Of a stretch of DNA of 64,000 bases, positions 25,733 to 34,483 are shown in pieces. A program made the translations under genes and the position numbers. Position 1 is the first letter of the stretch. Every line of letters begins with the position of its first letter. Source of the stretch: Rhodobacter huangdaonensis (GTDB lineage Bacteria; Pseudomonadota; Alphaproteobacteria; Rhodobacterales; Rhodobacteraceae); NCBI RefSeq assembly GCF_004022465.1, contig NZ_SAVA01000001.1, forward strand, positions 124,001 to 188,000. The letters run 5' to 3'. Under the pieces are notes generated by a model that saw only the letters and a program-made list of their open reading frames with translations, made no database searches and had not been told where the DNA came from.

Positions 25733-27079
25733 TCAGGCCTGCCCCTCGCCGGGCGCCTCAGCGACCAGCTCGGGGGCCCCGTCGAGCACCAGCCGGACCT
25801 GCCCGCGCCCCGCCGACACCAGCCGGATCGGGGCGGATTTCTCCTCGAGCCGCCGGCGCAGCAGGATCAGCCGGGTCTCCAGATTGTCGCGATAGCCCGG
25901 CAGCCGCAGCGACGCGGCCAGGCGGATCTCGCGGTTGCTGAAGACGTCGCGGCCCTCGGCCAGATGGCTGCCGATCAGGAAGGCGAGGATGCGGCCGGCG
26001 ACGCCCTTGATGATATAGGCATCGTCGAGGAAGATGCTGTCGTCATAGCCGTAATGGCGCACGCGGATGGGGCGGCCGCCATCGCCCGGCGTGGCGGCGG
26101 GCAACGGCTGTTCGACCGCCGGGACCGGGCCCTGTTCCGGGGCCCGCATCGCCGCGGCGAGCAGCCGGGCTAGGATCATCGCCGCGGCTTCCTGCTCGCG
26201 GCCGAAGGCAAGGCGCCGGCGCGCCTCGACGAACAGCACCCCCGCCAGCGTGCCGCCGCTGCACAGCGGCACCGCCATGTGGCTCAGCGCCCCGCCAAGG
26301 CCGGGCAGGCGGATGCGGCGGCTGCGCGCCTCGGGCTCGGAACTCGCCTCGATCGCCGCGCTCAGCCGCCGCACCCGGCCGAGATCGCCACCCCGGATCA
26401 CCTGCCGCGTCGCCGCCGCAATGCCGATGGCGCCGATGCCGAAGGGCACCTCGGCCCCGGCGCCGCCGGTCTCGTAGCCGCGGCTCAGCACCGTCATCAG
26501 CACCTCGCGCGGGTGGTCGCGCATCAGGATCATCGCGGCCTCGGCGCCAAGCAGCGCCGTCGCGGCATCGAGCGCCGCCTCGCAGGCGCCGCCCAGATCG
26601 GGCGCGACGTCGATCGCCGCCACCGCCCGGGCCAGAGCGCTCAGCTCGGGGCGGATGGCGCGATCGGCGGGCGGCACTGGGGCCTGCGTCGGCGTTGCCT
26701 GCAGCGACAGCACCCGGAAGACGTCGACCGCCTTCAGCTGCATCGTCGCCTCCATCCCAACCTGCGCCGAACTTGCGGCAAGCTGCGCCGCGACCCGATC
26801 GAACAGCGCCCCCTCGGTCTCCGAGCGCACGAAGATCGCCTCGACGCGGATCTGCGCGCCGGTGCGGCCATCGACCAGCAGGATCGTCGCGCAGGGATTG
26901 CGGCGCAGGTTCGCGGCGGTCTTGCCGAAGAACTGGTTCGACAGCGCGATGTGGTCGTCGTCGACCCGGGTCACATGCGACAGGTAGGAGATGTTGGGCA
27001 GGCCATCGGCGCCGCCCGTTGCCACGACCGAGGGGATCACCCCCTCGAAGCAATCATCGAGATCGGCCAGACGGATCAT
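25733..27079 (-). CDS. Transcriptional regulator with flavin-type split barrel, GAF and OmpR-type winged helix
   Basis: A 448-residue protein with an unusual domain order. Residues about 1-125 resemble a pyridoxamine-5'-phosphate-oxidase-like split barrel (LPNISYLSHVTRVDDDHIAL, FGKTAANLRRNPCATILLVD). About 145-310 is a GAF-like domain (GRVRRLSAAI, LSHMAVPLCSGGTLAGVLFVEA). About 337-434 is a winged helix of the response-regulator type (IFLDDAYIIKGVAGRILAFL, FSNREIRLAASLRLPGYRDN, LETRLILLRRRLEE, SAGRGQVRLVLDG). There is no receiver domain, so ligand or flavin sensing by the N-terminus probably replaces phosphorylation. Its start overlaps the stop of the second split-barrel gene by 4 bases. Likely binder of the TTAGCA repeats. 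I know of no characterised member. Confidence 0.75.
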   Translation of the reverse strand: MIRLADLDDCFEGVIPSVVATGGADGLPNISYLSHVTRVDDDHIALSNQFFGKTAANLRRNPCATILLVDGRTGAQIRVEAIFVRSETEGALFDRVAAQLAASSAQVGMEATMQLKAVDVFRVLSLQATPTQAPVPPADRAIRPELSALARAVAAIDVAPDLGGACEAALDAATALLGAEAAMILMRDHPREVLMTVLSRGYETGGAGAEVPFGIGAIGIAAATRQVIRGGDLGRVRRLSAAIEASSEPEARSRRIRLPGLGGALSHMAVPLCSGGTLAGVLFVEARRRLAFGREQEAAAMILARLLAAAMRAPEQGPVPAVEQPLPAATPGDGGRPIRVRHYGYDDSIFLDDAYIIKGVAGRILAFLIGSHLAEGRDVFSNREIRLAASLRLPGYRDNLETRLILLRRRLEEKSAPIRLVSAGRGQVRLVLDGAPELVAEAPGEGQA

Positions 27080-27561
27080 GCGCCCCCTCCGATCCGCTGC
27101 CCGGCAAGCGGCCCGGGTGTCTGCGAAAAGACCTCGTCCACCGACAGCGACACGACGGCCAGATCACGCACCGAGTGCCAATGCGCGACCAGCTCGGGTG
27201 CGATGCCGAGCTCCATCAGTGCGGCCAGCGTATCACGGCAATAGGCATGGGCCAGCTCGGCCTCGGCGGCACCCGCCACACGCAGGCAGGCGCGCCCCTT
27301 GATCTGATAGGTCTCGTAATCGGCGGGGCGGGAAAAGGTCGCCGCGGCGCGCCCTGCGCTTTCGACATTGGCGATCGTCGCGGGCCATTGCCAGCGCGAC
27401 ACGAGGAGGTCGATCTGCCCGGCTTCGGGCCGCACGATGCTGCCAACACCGCGGCCGATCTCGGGGCGGGCGGCGGGATCGACCGTGCCCACGAGGATCA
27501 TCACGGGCCGTTGCAGAAACCGGACAAGCGAGGCGTCCACGGCGATGTCCTTGTGTTCCAA
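27076..27561 (-). CDS. Pyridoxamine 5'-phosphate oxidase-like (flavin split-barrel) protein
   Basis: A 161-residue protein with the split-barrel pattern of FMN- or F420-binding PNPOx-like proteins (FLQRPVMILVGTVDPAARPEIG, DLLVSRWQWPATIANVES, RAAATFSRPADYETYQIKGRA). No catalytic motif can be named. It is the first gene of a two-gene operon with the split-barrel/GAF/winged-helix regulator (ATGA overlap), and is divergent from the monooxygenase gene across the TTAGCA repeats. Possible roles are flavin binding, a haem or flavin-dependent reductase, or an accessory sensor of the regulator. Confidence 0.75.
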   Translation of the reverse strand: MEHKDIAVDASLVRFLQRPVMILVGTVDPAARPEIGRGVGSIVRPEAGQIDLLVSRWQWPATIANVESAGRAAATFSRPADYETYQIKGRACLRVAGAAEAELAHAYCRDTLAALMELGIAPELVAHWHSVRDLAVVSLSVDEVFSQTPGPLAGQRIGGGA

Positions 27562-27571
27562 TGTCCGTTCA

Positions 27572-27619
27572 TTAGCAGAATTTTAGCCGAAGCCGGCCGC
27601 CCTTAGCAGGCATTTAGCA
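27572..27619. promoter_or_regulatory. Two TTAGCA direct-repeat pairs in a divergent promoter
   Basis: Hexamers lie at 27572-27577 (TTAGCA), 27583-27588 (TTAGCC), 27603-27608 (TTAGCA) and 27614-27619 (TTAGCA). Within each pair the distance is 11 bases; the pairs are 31 bases apart. They fill the 114-base region between the divergent split-barrel operon (27561) and monooxygenase gene (27676), and match the cluster at 25022. Together they look like a three-promoter regulon. Confidence 0.7.
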
Positions 27620-27675
27620 AGCCCCTGCACGCGCTTTACCCCAAGGAAGGCACATGTCAATCATCGGAGGCTTAG

Positions 27676-29193
27676 ATGACCCATTCTTCCGCATCCCGCC
27701 CCTCGGTCGCGATCATCGGCGCCGGGCCTGCCGGGCTTGTCACCGCGCGCTGGCTCAGGGCGCGCGGCTTCGCGCCCGCCCTGTTCGAGGCCTCGGGCGA
27801 TCTTGGCGGGCACTGGAACCCGAACGGGCTCCACAGCGCCACCTGGCCCGGCATGGTCACCAACACCAGCCGGGTGATGACGGCGTTTTCCGATCTCGAT
27901 CATCCGCCGGGCACGCCGACCTACCCGAACCGCGAGGACATGCACCGCTATCTCGACCGCTACAGCGCCCGGTTCGGCCTGCGCCCCGCGATCCGCTTCG
28001 GCACCCGGGTCGAACAGCTGGCGCGGGCCGAAACCGGCGGGTGGGAGATCCGCTCGAGCCGCGGCGGCGAGACCCGGACCGAGCGTTTCGACCGCGTTGT
28101 CGTCGCTTCGGGCCGCTACCTGCGCGGCACGATCCCGCAGGTGCCGGGGCTCGAGACCTTCTCGGGCAAGTTCGGCACCGGCCATTCGGGCCAGTTCAGC
28201 GGTGTGGCGCGCTACCGCGATGCTTCGGTGCTGGTCGCCGGCTGTTCGATCAGCGCGCTCGAGATCGCGACGACGCTGGCACAGGCCGGGGCGCGGGTGA
28301 CGCTCAGTTCGCGGCGCCAGCGCTACGTGCTGCCGAAGCTGATCGCCGGGGTGCCGGCCGAGCATGTGCTGTTCACCCGAGCCGCCGCCCTTGAAGGCGC
28401 GCGCGGGCCCGCTGCGGCCGCGGCGGCGCTCAAGGCGCAGATCCTGCAGGCCGCGGGCACGCCCGAGCAATATGGCGCCCTTGCCGCCGATCCCGATGTC
28501 TTCGTGGCCGGCGTCACCCAGTGCCAGGGCTTCCTGCCCGCCGTCGCCGAGGGCCGGATCGCGGTGCGTCCCTGGATCTCGTCCGTCTCCGGCCGCCGCG
28601 TGCGCTTTGCGGACGGCCGCGAGGGCGACTTCGACAGCCTCCTCTTCGGCACCGGCTTTGCGCTGTCGCTGCCCTGGCTCTCGCCCGAGATCGCCCGGGC
28701 GGTGGCGCTGTCGCCGCAGGGGCTGACGCTCTTTGCCGACAGCTTCCACCCCGATCTCGACGGGCTTGCCTTCGTCGGGCTTTACGATCTTGTCGGCCCC
28801 TATTTCCCGGTGCTGGAGCTGCAGGCGCGCTACATCGCCGGCTGCTGGGGCGACCGCGGCCTCATGCCAGCGCCCGCCGAGATGGCCGGGGGGCTGGCCG
28901 CGGCCCCGCCGGCGCGGCCGATGAACGTGGTGGCGCTCGATTTCGCGCGCCGCGCCGGGGTCGCGCCGCAGATCCCGCGCCGGCCCTATCTCGAACAGGC
29001 GCTGCTGTTCGGGCCGCTCTCGCCGGTGTCGTTCCGCATCGACGGGCCCGATCCGCTGCCCTGCGCCGAGGAGATGACGCTCGCCGCAGCCCGGGCCTTC
29101 GGTGCGGTCCATGGCCCCGGCTACACGCCCGAGCAGGCCCGCCGGCGCACCGCGCTGCGCCCGCCTGCAGCGCCGGCGGCGGCGACACCCTGA
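27676..29193 (+). CDS. FMO-like FAD/NAD(P)H-dependent monooxygenase
   Basis: A 505-residue flavoprotein. FAD binding is by VAIIGAGPAGLVTARWL (residues 11-27), and the second nucleotide fold by VLVAGCSISALEIATTL in mid-protein. Between them PQVPGLETFSGKFGTGHSGQF resembles the FxGxxxHxxx(Y/F) flavin monooxygenase signature but with two extra residues before the His. The C-terminus has LFGTGFALSLPWLS and LAFVGLYDLVGPYFPVLELQ, as in FMO family proteins. FMOs oxygenate nitrogen or sulfur in amines and thioethers, or ketones in Baeyer-Villiger members. The substrate is unknown; an acetone-carboxylase cluster follows on the right. Driven from the TTAGCA promoter. Confidence 0.85.
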   Translation: MTHSSASRPSVAIIGAGPAGLVTARWLRARGFAPALFEASGDLGGHWNPNGLHSATWPGMVTNTSRVMTAFSDLDHPPGTPTYPNREDMHRYLDRYSARFGLRPAIRFGTRVEQLARAETGGWEIRSSRGGETRTERFDRVVVASGRYLRGTIPQVPGLETFSGKFGTGHSGQFSGVARYRDASVLVAGCSISALEIATTLAQAGARVTLSSRRQRYVLPKLIAGVPAEHVLFTRAAALEGARGPAAAAAALKAQILQAAGTPEQYGALAADPDVFVAGVTQCQGFLPAVAEGRIAVRPWISSVSGRRVRFADGREGDFDSLLFGTGFALSLPWLSPEIARAVALSPQGLTLFADSFHPDLDGLAFVGLYDLVGPYFPVLELQARYIAGCWGDRGLMPAPAEMAGGLAAAPPARPMNVVALDFARRAGVAPQIPRRPYLEQALLFGPLSPVSFRIDGPDPLPCAEEMTLAAARAFGAVHGPGYTPEQARRRTALRPPAAPAAATP

Positions 29194-29230
29194 GCCCGCC
29201 CCGGGAGGCCGCCGCGCGGCGCGATCGGAA

Positions 29231-29260
29231 CAGGCGGGCAGTCCTGCGACTGCCCGCCTG
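29231..29260. terminator. Strong hairpin between convergent monooxygenase and acxC ends
   Basis: A perfect 12-bp inverted repeat (29231-29242 with 29249-29260, 6-base loop) lies between the monooxygenase stop (29193) and the acxC stop (29289). It has no clear U-run on either side, so it is either a bidirectional transcript end or an RNA-stabilising hairpin. Confidence 0.65.
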
Positions 29261-29288
29261 CCATGTGCCGTGTGCCGCCCGGACCGGC

Positions 29289-29789
29289 TCAGGCCCGTTC
29301 GGGCACGGGCAGCCCCAGCCAGTCCTTGTAGAAGGTGTCGATATCCGGTTCGAAGTCATGGATCACCGGATACCAGGGCGTCGGCGCCTCGACATCGAGC
29401 AGGTCGCCCGAGATCGGGCAGAAATATTCCCGGATCACCTGCCAGTCGGGCGACGGCGCCATCAGGCGGGGATAAAGCTCTTCCATCTGCGCGGCGGTGT
29501 CGCGCACCCGGATCCGGGCGTGCAGCTTCCAGTTCTCGTTCCAGGGGCAGAAGTCATAGCCGGCCTGGCTGCGGATCATCCATTTCCGGTCGGACTTGCG
29601 CTGGACGATGTAGAGTTTCGGGCCGAGCGGCAGGATGATCGGGTCGTCCCATTCCACCTGCTCCTGCAAGATCTCGAGATAGATCTGGAAGCGCTCCTTG
29701 TCCTTCGGCGTGGACAGCATGGTGTGCAGCGTGTCGCGGTCGATCTTGCCGTCCACCAGGTCCTTGATCTTGGTTTTCGTATAGGCCAT
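29289..29789 (-). CDS. acxC: Acetone carboxylase gamma subunit
   Basis: A 166-residue protein matching the small subunit of acetone carboxylase in length and style: MAYTKTKIKDLVDGKIDRD at the start, PKLYIVQRKSDRKWMIRS, GYDFCPWNENWKLHARIRVRD, and a C-terminal REYFCPISGDLLDVEAPTPW. The subunit is required for the ATP-dependent carboxylation of acetone to acetoacetate. Third gene of acxABC, 63 bases after acxB, with GGGAGGAA as ribosome site. Confidence 0.95.
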   Translation of the reverse strand: MAYTKTKIKDLVDGKIDRDTLHTMLSTPKDKERFQIYLEILQEQVEWDDPIILPLGPKLYIVQRKSDRKWMIRSQAGYDFCPWNENWKLHARIRVRDTAAQMEELYPRLMAPSPDWQVIREYFCPISGDLLDVEAPTPWYPVIHDFEPDIDTFYKDWLGLPVPERA

Positions 29790-29852
29790 CGGTTCCTCCC
29801 TTGATCTGGCCTTGTCGGGGGGCGGCGCCGGTCGGGGCGCCGCCGCAACGGT

Positions 29853-32168
29853 TCATTCCTCGACGAACTGGACGGTCTTGACGTCGGGCAGTTCCGAGAT
29901 GTCCATCGAGTATTCCCGGCCATAGGAGGGGATCGGCAGGTCCGCCTCCATCAGCTTCCACTCCGCGGGCAGGTTCCAGAAGGCGCGGAAGTCCTGCTCG
30001 AAGCGGGGCCCGAGCTTGAACGAGGCCGCGAACATCTGCTGCACATGCACGCCCGCCTCCTTGTTCAGGATCTTCTCGCGCTCGCCGGCCATCCAGTCGC
30101 TGACCGGCACCGACTCCTCGAGCCGGGCCCTGCGGATGGCGCGACGCCGGGCCTCGGTCGCAGCGACATCGACGCCCTTCATGCCGTCGCCGGCATCGAC
30201 GAGAACCACGCCATAGACGCTGTCGGCGAAGCGCGCGAGCAGGTAGCCGCCGTTCACGTCGTCGGCCACCTTCTGCGGCTCGCGGTCGAGCGGATCGCCG
30301 AAGCCGGGCCCGCCGCGCATGTAGTTGAGGTAGAGGTCATAGTCCTTGAACATCGCCTCGGTGGTGATCGCCTGCTTGTCGCGCTTGATCCGGGCGTCGG
30401 GCAGCATCGCCTCCCAGGTCGGGTGTTCCGGGTCGGTGTCGCCGCCGCAGGGGATCGTGCCGCCCTCGGCGATGATCTCCTTCAGCCGGGTATCATGCGC
30501 CTCGAAGCGATAGCCCGAGGCCGCGGGATAGCCGCCCATCAGCCCCCAGTCCGAGGAGATATGGCCGTTGCCCATGAAGAACATCGTCCAGTCCTTGGCG
30601 TTCCAAACCATGCGCAGGCTCTCGAAGCCGCAGCCGCCGCGATACTTGCCCGCGCCGCCCGAGGAGGCCTTGATCTGCCGGCCGAGATAGACGAGCGGCT
30701 CGGCCAGTTCCCAGATCTCCATGTCGCCCATGTCGCCTTCGGGGTTCCACACCGCCGCCGCATGGCTGATCCCGTCCATATGCGCCGAGGCGCCGACCCC
30801 GTTCGCCGCGCATTCGAACGAGTTCACCGCGTGGATCTCGTCATACTGGTTGAAGCCCCCGCCCTGCAGCCAGTTCGAGGTATTGGCGTTGCCGGCGTTG
30901 ACCTCCTCGAGATAGCCGCGGCCGAAATAGGCGCGCGAGAGGCCGCGCCAGAGCGCCGTCCAGCTCGACACCAGGAAGTGCCACGAATAGCTGAAGGCGA
31001 CGCGGCGGTCGTCGGGGTTCATCCAGGTGCCCTTCGGCAGACGGAACTCGGTGCCATAGGCGGCGCCGTCGTTGATCATCTCGGTGGGGATCAGCGATTG
31101 CGTCATCATCACCCAGATCCCCGAGGTGAAGCTCACCTGATGGGCGTTGTAGGTGTGCCAGCCCCAGCGCGAGGAGCCCTCGAAATCCAGCCGCCAGGTG
31201 CCGTCGCCGCGGATGGTGATTTCCGAGGGCGTGTGCATGATCGTGTCGACCTTGGCGAAGTCCGAGGGGACGCGGACGTCCTCGTGCGCATAGGGCACAT
31301 CGACGAAACCGACCTGGCGATACTTGCCCGGAATGGTCATCGCCTTGATCCGGGCCTGCAGGCCGACGCGGCCGTGCTCGACCGATTCATAGGCGAATTT
31401 CCAGTAGGATTCGATGCCCTCGTCGGCGATCACCTCCTTCACCAGATCGCGGATCATGTGGCAGCCGGCGACGCGGGTGCGCTCGTCCAGCATCCAGTAG
31501 CGCGTGGTGCGCACCATCCGCTGGCTCTCGTGCAGCCAGTCGCGGAACAGCGTGTCGTTCTCGCCGATCTTGCGGCAGGTGATCGAATAGCCGTCGCCGA
31601 AGCGCTGCACCTGCCCCGTCGACATCGAGCCCGGCCCGACCGAGCCGGTGTCGATCACATGGGTCACGCCGCCGACCCAGCCGATCAGCTCGCCCTCGTG
31701 GAAGATCGGCACGATGGTGTGGATGTCGCAGGGGTGGACATTGCCGATCAGGCTGTCGTTGTTGCAGAAGATGTCGCCGTCACGGATGCCCGGGTTCTCC
31801 TCCCAGCCGTTTTCGATCATGTATTTGATCGCCGCGCCCATGGTGCCGACGTGGATGATGATCCCGGTCGAGGTCAGGATCGAATCGCCCGCGGCATTGT
31901 AGAGGGTGAAGCACAGTTCCCCCTCCTGCTCGACGATCGGCGAGGCGGCGATCTTCTTCGCGGTCTCGCGCGCATCCACCACCCCGGCGCGCAGGCGCGA
32001 GAACAGCTTGTTGTACTTGATCGGCTCGGCGTCGCGCAGCGCCATCTTCGACAGGCCGGCGTAATGCTTGGTCCGCTTCGTGGCCTCCATCAGCCGATCG
32101 CGGTGCTCCTTCAGGGTCTCGCCGCCGCGCACGATGCCGCGGGTCTTGACCGAGGTCTGCATGTTCAT
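29853..32168 (-). CDS. acxB: Acetone carboxylase alpha subunit (HyuB family)
   Basis: A 771-residue HyuB-type subunit, the expected length. Recognisable are TKHYAGLSKMALRDAEPIKYN, ELCFTLYNAAGDSILTSTG, DGDIFCNNDSLIGNVHPCDIH, and GGAGKYRGGCGFESLRMVWN. In acetone carboxylase this subunit takes part in carboxylating phosphorylated acetone and bicarbonate with a metal cofactor. ATG 32168 has GGGAGGAG ahead; a second ATG lies two codons in. It follows acxA by 23 bases. Confidence 0.97.
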   Translation of the reverse strand: MNMQTSVKTRGIVRGGETLKEHRDRLMEATKRTKHYAGLSKMALRDAEPIKYNKLFSRLRAGVVDARETAKKIAASPIVEQEGELCFTLYNAAGDSILTSTGIIIHVGTMGAAIKYMIENGWEENPGIRDGDIFCNNDSLIGNVHPCDIHTIVPIFHEGELIGWVGGVTHVIDTGSVGPGSMSTGQVQRFGDGYSITCRKIGENDTLFRDWLHESQRMVRTTRYWMLDERTRVAGCHMIRDLVKEVIADEGIESYWKFAYESVEHGRVGLQARIKAMTIPGKYRQVGFVDVPYAHEDVRVPSDFAKVDTIMHTPSEITIRGDGTWRLDFEGSSRWGWHTYNAHQVSFTSGIWVMMTQSLIPTEMINDGAAYGTEFRLPKGTWMNPDDRRVAFSYSWHFLVSSWTALWRGLSRAYFGRGYLEEVNAGNANTSNWLQGGGFNQYDEIHAVNSFECAANGVGASAHMDGISHAAAVWNPEGDMGDMEIWELAEPLVYLGRQIKASSGGAGKYRGGCGFESLRMVWNAKDWTMFFMGNGHISSDWGLMGGYPAASGYRFEAHDTRLKEIIAEGGTIPCGGDTDPEHPTWEAMLPDARIKRDKQAITTEAMFKDYDLYLNYMRGGPGFGDPLDREPQKVADDVNGGYLLARFADSVYGVVLVDAGDGMKGVDVAATEARRRAIRRARLEESVPVSDWMAGEREKILNKEAGVHVQQMFAASFKLGPRFEQDFRAFWNLPAEWKLMEADLPIPSYGREYSMDISELPDVKTVQFVEE

Positions 32169-32191
32169 GACTTATCTCCTCCCTGAGACCG

Positions 32192-34345
32192 TCAGACTTC
32201 CTTGAGGTGGAACAGGCGGTGCCCGTCGAGCCAGGTCTCGAAACCGCCGGGCACGACGAAGGTCGTGGCGTCGGATTCGATCACCGCCGGGCCGGTGATG
32301 CGGTTGCCCGGCTGCAGCTTTTCCATCTGGTAGAGCTGCGCATCGACCCACTGCTTGTGGCGATAGAACTTGCGGCTGCCGAGCTTCGCCTCTTCCGGCG
32401 GGGTCGCGCCCTGAAGCTCTTCCTTCGGGATCTTCGGCTTCGGGATCGGCACCGTGCCGCGCATGATCGCGCCGGTCACCGAATAGCCGAGCTCGGGCGA
32501 GCGGGCCGAGGCGGCATAGACGCGGCCATAGGTGTCGTTGAAGGCCTCGACCAGCTTGTCCCAGTCCTCGGCACCCTGCGCCTCGATGATCGGGGATTCG
32601 ATCTCGAGGTCGTTGAGCTGGCCGCGATACTGCATGCGGAAGCCCGGTTGCAGCTGCACCTTGTCGGGGCTGTAGCCGTTGATCTCGAATTCCTCGAGCA
32701 CGCGCTCCTTCAGCTCCTGCCAGGCCGCCTGCAGGGTCTGTGCCTGCGCCGTCTTCAGGTCCTCGCTGGCATCGGTGGCGATGTTGATGTCGAGCGACTT
32801 GTCATAGCGGTATTCGAAATCCGCCGCCGCACAGCCGAAGGCCGAGAAGCCCGCGGCCCAGGCCGGCACGATCACGTCCTCGAAGCCCAGCCCCTCGGTG
32901 TAGCCGTAGGTGTGGACCGGCCCCGCGCCGCCATAGCTGAAGCACACGAAGCTGCTCGGGCTGTAGCCCTTGCCCGAGATCATCGAGCGCAGATAGTCGC
33001 GCAGGTCGCTGTCGAGCAGCTCGATGACGCCCGCGGCCGCATCCTCGACCGACAGGCCGAGCGGGTCGGCGACCTGTTCCTTCATCGCATTCCAGGCGCG
33101 CTCGCGGCTGAGCTTGACCTGACCGCCGAGGAAGTTGTCGGGGTTCAGGTAGCCGAGGATCACGTGGCAGTCGGAAACGGTCACCGTCTCGATCCCCGAG
33201 GCCTCCCAGCAGACGCCGACGCGATAGCCCGCCGAATCCGGGCCGAGCTTGATCGCCTTGGTGTAGGGATCGAGCCGGATGAAGCTGCCCGCCCCCGCGC
33301 CGACCGAGTCCATCGCCACCAGCGGCAACGACAGCAGCAGCCGCGCCATGTCGGGGTCGTTCTTGATCGTCAGCTCGTTTTGCGTGATCAGCGCCACGTC
33401 GAAGGAGGTCCCGCCGATGTCGGAACAGGCGATGTTCGAATAGCCCAGCACCTCACCCAGATACTTCGCCCCGATCACCCCGCCGATCGGCCCCGAGACG
33501 ATGGTGCGCGCAAGCTCCTTCGCCTTCCACGAGATCGTGCCGCCATGCGTCGCCATCACCCGGAAGTCGAATTTCGAGCCGTTCTCCTTGAAGGCGGTGG
33601 TGATCTTCTTCAGCGTCTGGCGCGACGGCTCGGCGGCGAAGGCCTCGAGGATCGTGGTGTTGGTGCGGTGGGTTTCCTTGCGCACCGGGTAATAGTCGGT
33701 CGAGGCGAAGACCGGGATGGTCTTGCCCGCGGCCGCGACCTCTTCCTCGACCAGATCGCGCACCCGCCGCTCATGCGCGGGGTTGCGGTAGGAGTGCAGC
33801 AGCGAGATCACGATGCCCTCGACCTCCTGCGCGATCAGCTCGCGCGCCGCGGTCCGGGCGCTGTCCTCGCGCAGCGGGATCACCACGTTGCCCGACATGT
33901 CGATCCGCTCCATCACGCCACGGGTCAGGTGGCGCGGCACCAGCGGCTCGTCGTAGTAATGGGTGTTCAGGTGGATGCGGTCCTCGTAGGCGAAGCCGAG
34001 ATAGGCCTGCGCGGCGCGGCCCATGCGGTGGAAATCCTCCATCCCCGCATTGACGATCAGCCCGGTGCGCAGCCCCTTGCGCTGCACCACGCGGTTGAGC
34101 ATGGCGGTGCCGGAATAGACGCCGGTCTGGATCCCCGAGAGCGCCTCCTCGAGCGTCAGCCCCCACCGTTCCAGCCCTTCCTTCGAGCTGGCGATCAGGC
34201 CGAGCGCCTCGTTTTGCGGCGTCGATTGCGATTTGCCGACAACGAAGTCGCCGTCGCTGTCGACGAAGAACGTGTCGGTCATCGTCCCGCCGGCATCGAT
34301 GCCAAGCACCTGAACGCGGCGGTGTGTCTGTTTGTCCAATGGCAC
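32192..34345 (-). CDS. acxA: Acetone carboxylase beta subunit (HyuA family)
   Basis: The strongest family match of the window: VQVLGIDAGGTMTDTFFVD, STPQNEALGLIASS, GVYSGTAMLNRVVQRKGL, ATHGGTISWKAKELARTIVS and YGGAGPVHTYGYTEGLGFED are practically the known AcxA sequences. The subunit activates acetone with ATP. The start is GTG 34345, eight bases after GGAGGAGG, giving 717 residues; a GTG at 34372 would put the ribosome site inside the gene. First structural gene behind the AcoR-type regulator. It gives the host growth on acetone, or on compounds such as isopropanol that yield it. Confidence 0.97.
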   Translation of the reverse strand: MPLDKQTHRRVQVLGIDAGGTMTDTFFVDSDGDFVVGKSQSTPQNEALGLIASSKEGLERWGLTLEEALSGIQTGVYSGTAMLNRVVQRKGLRTGLIVNAGMEDFHRMGRAAQAYLGFAYEDRIHLNTHYYDEPLVPRHLTRGVMERIDMSGNVVIPLREDSARTAARELIAQEVEGIVISLLHSYRNPAHERRVRDLVEEEVAAAGKTIPVFASTDYYPVRKETHRTNTTILEAFAAEPSRQTLKKITTAFKENGSKFDFRVMATHGGTISWKAKELARTIVSGPIGGVIGAKYLGEVLGYSNIACSDIGGTSFDVALITQNELTIKNDPDMARLLLSLPLVAMDSVGAGAGSFIRLDPYTKAIKLGPDSAGYRVGVCWEASGIETVTVSDCHVILGYLNPDNFLGGQVKLSRERAWNAMKEQVADPLGLSVEDAAAGVIELLDSDLRDYLRSMISGKGYSPSSFVCFSYGGAGPVHTYGYTEGLGFEDVIVPAWAAGFSAFGCAAADFEYRYDKSLDINIATDASEDLKTAQAQTLQAAWQELKERVLEEFEINGYSPDKVQLQPGFRMQYRGQLNDLEIESPIIEAQGAEDWDKLVEAFNDTYGRVYAASARSPELGYSVTGAIMRGTVPIPKPKIPKEELQGATPPEEAKLGSRKFYRHKQWVDAQLYQMEKLQPGNRITGPAVIESDATTFVVPGGFETWLDGHRLFHLKEV

Positions 34346-34412
34346 GGGTCTGTCCTCCTCCCCTGGCGCCACCTCCCCGTGGCGTCAGAAAAGGATGCAA
34401 CCCGGCCGGGAG

Positions 34413-34440
34413 CGGATGTTGTCCGGTTTTCGGACATCCG
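34413..34440. promoter_or_regulatory. Nested inverted repeats upstream of acxA, candidate regulator site
   Basis: CGGATGT (34413-34419) pairs with ACATCCG (34434-34440), and inside it TGTCCG (34420-34425) pairs with CGGACA (34431-34436) around a 5-base centre. A further CGGACAT follows at 34443-34449. There is no U-run, so a binding site for the AcoR-type regulator is likelier than a terminator. I found no good -24/-12 (TGGCAC...TTGC) promoter in the 138-base gap (34346-34483). Confidence 0.6.
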
Positions 34441-34483
34441 CCCGGACATGCTGCGGACGCCATGACGCGCCGCGGCAAGGAGC

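Noticed and set aside
34420..34436. Terminator for the AcoR-type gene
   Set aside because: The stem is short and no U-run follows in either direction; an operator is more likely.
34346..34483. Sigma-54 promoter before acxA
   Set aside because: A TTGCA is present, but the matching GG at -24 spacing is in CCCGG, not TGGC; the match is poor.
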